Positions 13,430 through 15,066 of a stretch of DNA of 15,066 nucleotides are shown here, piece by piece. The stretch's first letter is position 1; each line of letters begins with the position of its first letter. The stretch spans positions 1-15,066 of the forward strand of contig JAICVV010000016.1 in the NCBI GenBank assembly GCA_025935155.1, written 5' to 3'. The position numbers and the translations under genes are program-made. This DNA is from Alphaproteobacteria bacterium. GTDB lineage: Bacteria > Pseudomonadota > Alphaproteobacteria > Micropepsales > Micropepsaceae. Under the pieces are notes generated by a model that was not told the DNA's origin, did not search any database, and saw nothing but the letters and a program-made list of their open reading frames with translations.

Positions 13430-14144
13430 GCGATGCGCGGCCATGGAACTGAATTTGCCGTTCTTGACGGTCTGAAAGACAAGATTTTCGCCGGTATTGT
13501 ATGGGAGAGCGTATTGGCGAGGTTGAATCCCGAATATGGGAGTGACCTTCACCTGCTTCTTCTTCGATAGACACCGGCATCTCACCCAGCCATTTCGGCC
13601 AGTCCGCTTCCCTGATCACCGTGGGCATACGGTGATGCACGGGAGCAATCACCGCATTCGCCGGCAATGTGACAATCGCGAAGGTTTCGAGCGGCGCATC
13701 GTGCGGTTGCTTCCAGCGTTCCCAGACGCAGGCGAGCGCGATGGGCTTGCCGTCGTCCGGCCAGATGCGGTGGGGCTCGCGTTTCGTTGGCGTGACATGC
13801 CGCGATTCAAAAACTCGGACACGATGATGAGTCCGCGGCGATACCGGAAAGCTTCGCAATAGGCCTTAGTGGTTTCGATGGTTTCCGCGCGGGCATGAAT
13901 GAACTGCGTGCCGATGCCGTAATCCTTTGCCCACCACGGTACCAGGCCCCAGCGCAGCCGCGCGGTTTCGCGCGCGCCTTCGCGGCTGAGCCGCACCACG
14001 AAAGCATCGTGCATCGGCGAAACCATCTCCGCGCGATCCTTATCTGGCGGCGCACTCGTGCCGGCAAGCAGGTCCGCAAGGCTGACATAGGCGCCCCACG
14101 ACATCATCTGTGTAAATTTTCCGCACATCGCTATTCGGATGCGA

Positions 14145-15035
14145 TCAGCCGGTGCGGCTGAGGCGGGCAACGAGATCGTCGAGCTGTTCGAGCGTTTTGT
14201 AGGCGATGGTGACTTCGCCGCCCCTGGCACCGCGATGCGCGATTTCCACCGACAGGCCCAGAATGTTTTCGAGGCTCGCTTCCAGTGCTTTGGTGTCGGC
14301 ATCCTTGCCGCGCGCGCGCTCGGCACCGTTGGCTTTCGCTTTGGGTTTCGCCTTCGCTTCCGCCTCGCGAACATTCAGCCCCGCTTCGACAATGGCCCTG
14401 GCGCGCGCTTCCGCGTCCGGCGCGGCGATTAGCGTACGCGCGTGGCCGGCGCTCAAGCGGCCATCGCGGATCATAGCCTTCACGCTTTCCGGCAGCTTGA
14501 GCAGTCGCAGCGTGTTGGCCACATGACTGCGGCTTTTTCCGAGCTCCTGCGCAACGCGCTCCTGCGTGTAGGCGAAGCGATCCATCAGCTCGTGATAGGC
14601 AGCGGCTTCCTCGATCGCATTCAGATCGGCGCGTTGCACATTTTCAATGATGGCAAGCTCGAGCGATTCCGAATCCGATAGCTCACGCACCACCACCGGC
14701 ACATCGTGCAGCTTGGCGAGTTGTGCTGCGCGCCAGCGCCGCTCACCGGCCACGATTTCGAACGCATTCGCTTCGCCGGTAATCGGCCGCACCAGGATTG
14801 GCTGCAGCACGCCCTTCTCGCGAATAGAATTGGCGAGGTCGTTCAGCTCGTCCTGCGCAAATGTTTTGCGCGGCTGGAACCGATTGGGTTTCAGGAACGC
14901 GATGGGCAAGGTGTGTCGCGCTTTCGATGCTTCGGCACGCGCGACGACCGGCGTGTCATCGCCAATCAATGCAGAAAGACCGCGGCCCAATCCCCGATGC
15001 CGAGCTTCTTCCGCCACCTTCGCCTCCCCGCTCAT
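14145..15035 (-). CDS. parB: Chromosome partitioning protein ParB
   Basis: The 296-residue protein has the full chromosomal ParB layout. The N-terminal RGLGRGLSALIGD contacts ParA. The CTP-binding domain has LKPNRFQPRKTF, IREKGVLQPILVRP and GERRWRAAQLA. ENVQRADLNAIEEA comes next, then the helix-turn-helix TQERVAQELGKSRSHVANTLRLLKL that reads parS. A Lys/Ala-rich linker (about 230-245) leads to the C-terminal dimerisation domain. ParB loads on parS as a CTP-dependent sliding clamp and, with ParA, segregates the replication origin. Its ATG overlaps the upstream gene's stop (ATGA). No parS was found in this window. The SRAP gene follows after 16 bases. Such gene pairs usually lie near the chromosomal origin. 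Confidence 0.96.
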   Translation of the reverse strand: MSGEAKVAEEARHRGLGRGLSALIGDDTPVVARAEASKARHTLPIAFLKPNRFQPRKTFAQDELNDLANSIREKGVLQPILVRPITGEANAFEIVAGERRWRAAQLAKLHDVPVVVRELSDSESLELAIIENVQRADLNAIEEAAAYHELMDRFAYTQERVAQELGKSRSHVANTLRLLKLPESVKAMIRDGRLSAGHARTLIAAPDAEARARAIVEAGLNVREAEAKAKPKAKANGAERARGKDADTKALEASLENILGLSVEIAHRGARGGEVTIAYKTLEQLDDLVARLSRTG

Positions 15036-15066
15036 GCCGCCAGCCGCGACCGCTCGCGCTGCACCA
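15032..15066 (-). CDS. parA: C-terminal end of ParA (partial, inferred from context)
   Basis: Only the last ten codons are visible, ending VQRERSRLAA followed by TGA. The stop overlaps the parB start by four bases (ATGA), the usual parA-parB coupling. The identity rests on gene order, not on sequence motifs. Confidence 0.6.
   Translation of the reverse strand, partial: VQRERSRLAA

Larger units (their letters stand above)
13350..14128 (-). pseudogene. SRAP/YedK-like (HMCES family) gene with frameshift
   Basis: The gene starts MCGKFTQMMSW with catalytic C2 and continues with LRWGLVPWWAKD, FIHARAETIE and RRGLIIVSEF. The frame then closes after 160 codons, while the adjacent frame continues with ESRHVTPTKRE, KPIALACVWERW, ETFAIVTLPANAVIAPVHHRMP and DWPKWLGE. 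Adding one base to the A5 run at 13809-13813 (T5 on the coding strand) rejoins them as SEFFESR and restores the Glu at the family's E105 position. The usual Asn of NARAET is His here, as HARAE. SRAP proteins bond covalently through Cys2 to abasic sites in single-stranded DNA and protect forks. Recognisable homology ends near 13580. The frame stays open through the tRNA promoter to 13350 inside the tRNA, so the true 3' end is probably lost or also shifted. A sequencing error is possible. Confidence 0.8.

Noticed and set aside
1..15066. Mobile elements, CRISPR arrays, parS sites or tRNA-linked integration
   Set aside because: No transposase, repeat-spacer array, TGTTTCACGTGAAACA-like site, integrase or tRNA-end duplication was found on reading both strands.

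Overview
The window looks like chromosomal DNA of an alphaproteobacterium. The evidence is GC-rich coding, an ActS/ActR (RegB/RegA-type) redox two-component system divergent from a SCO1/SenC gene, a ParA/ParB pair, a canonical EcfG-type stress promoter (GGAAC-N16-CGTT), and a MsrB plus free-methionine sulfoxide reductase pair. The family or genus cannot be fixed from the sequence alone. There is no IS element, prophage, CRISPR array or integron.

Layout. Positions 1-400 (minus) hold a HigB toxin and the start of its HigA antitoxin, with a near-perfect palindrome at the promoter. An orphan three-helix membrane protein (441-887, plus) and an orphan secreted protein (892-1347, minus) converge. 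Next comes a plus-strand series: a CHASE2-type class III cyclase relic that has lost its sensor domain and all catalytic residues (1602-2954), an exported M20 metallopeptidase (3015-4448) and a hemerythrin-like protein (4489-5013). A small minus-strand gene of unknown function (5099-5350) follows. tRNA-Arg(CCG) at 5594-5670 is fused at its last base to the start codon of a TrpF-like TIM-barrel protein (5670-6341). A histone-H1-like basic protein (6496-7068) sits behind the EcfG-type promoter and ends at a hairpin terminator.

The minus strand from 7108 to 7997 carries an msrB-msrC methionine-sulfoxide repair operon whose stop and start codons share a base. From 8108 to 11292 it carries actS, actR and a GT61 glycosyltransferase, so a surface-sugar enzyme appears tied to a redox regulator. 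SCO1/SenC (11349-11945) reads away from actS, the arrangement known from Rhodobacter. FolD and YggT form a tight pair (11954-13158). tRNA-Ala(CGC) has its own strong promoter. A SRAP/YedK-like gene (13350-14128) is broken by a one-base deletion in a homopolymer, exactly at the catalytic Glu region. parB and the end of parA close the window.

Themes. Many genes concern redox, oxidative or general stress: ActSR, SCO1, MsrB, fRMsr, hemerythrin, the EcfG-driven H1-like protein and the abasic-site DNA protein SRAP. The best candidates for something undescribed are the catalytically dead mini-CHASE2 cyclase, the tRNA-overlapping TrpF-like protein without its catalytic Cys, and the stress-promoted H1-like fusion. 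No stretch above 300 bases lacks a gene. The largest gap (1348-1601) holds only a leader hairpin and a weak minus-strand -10-like element.
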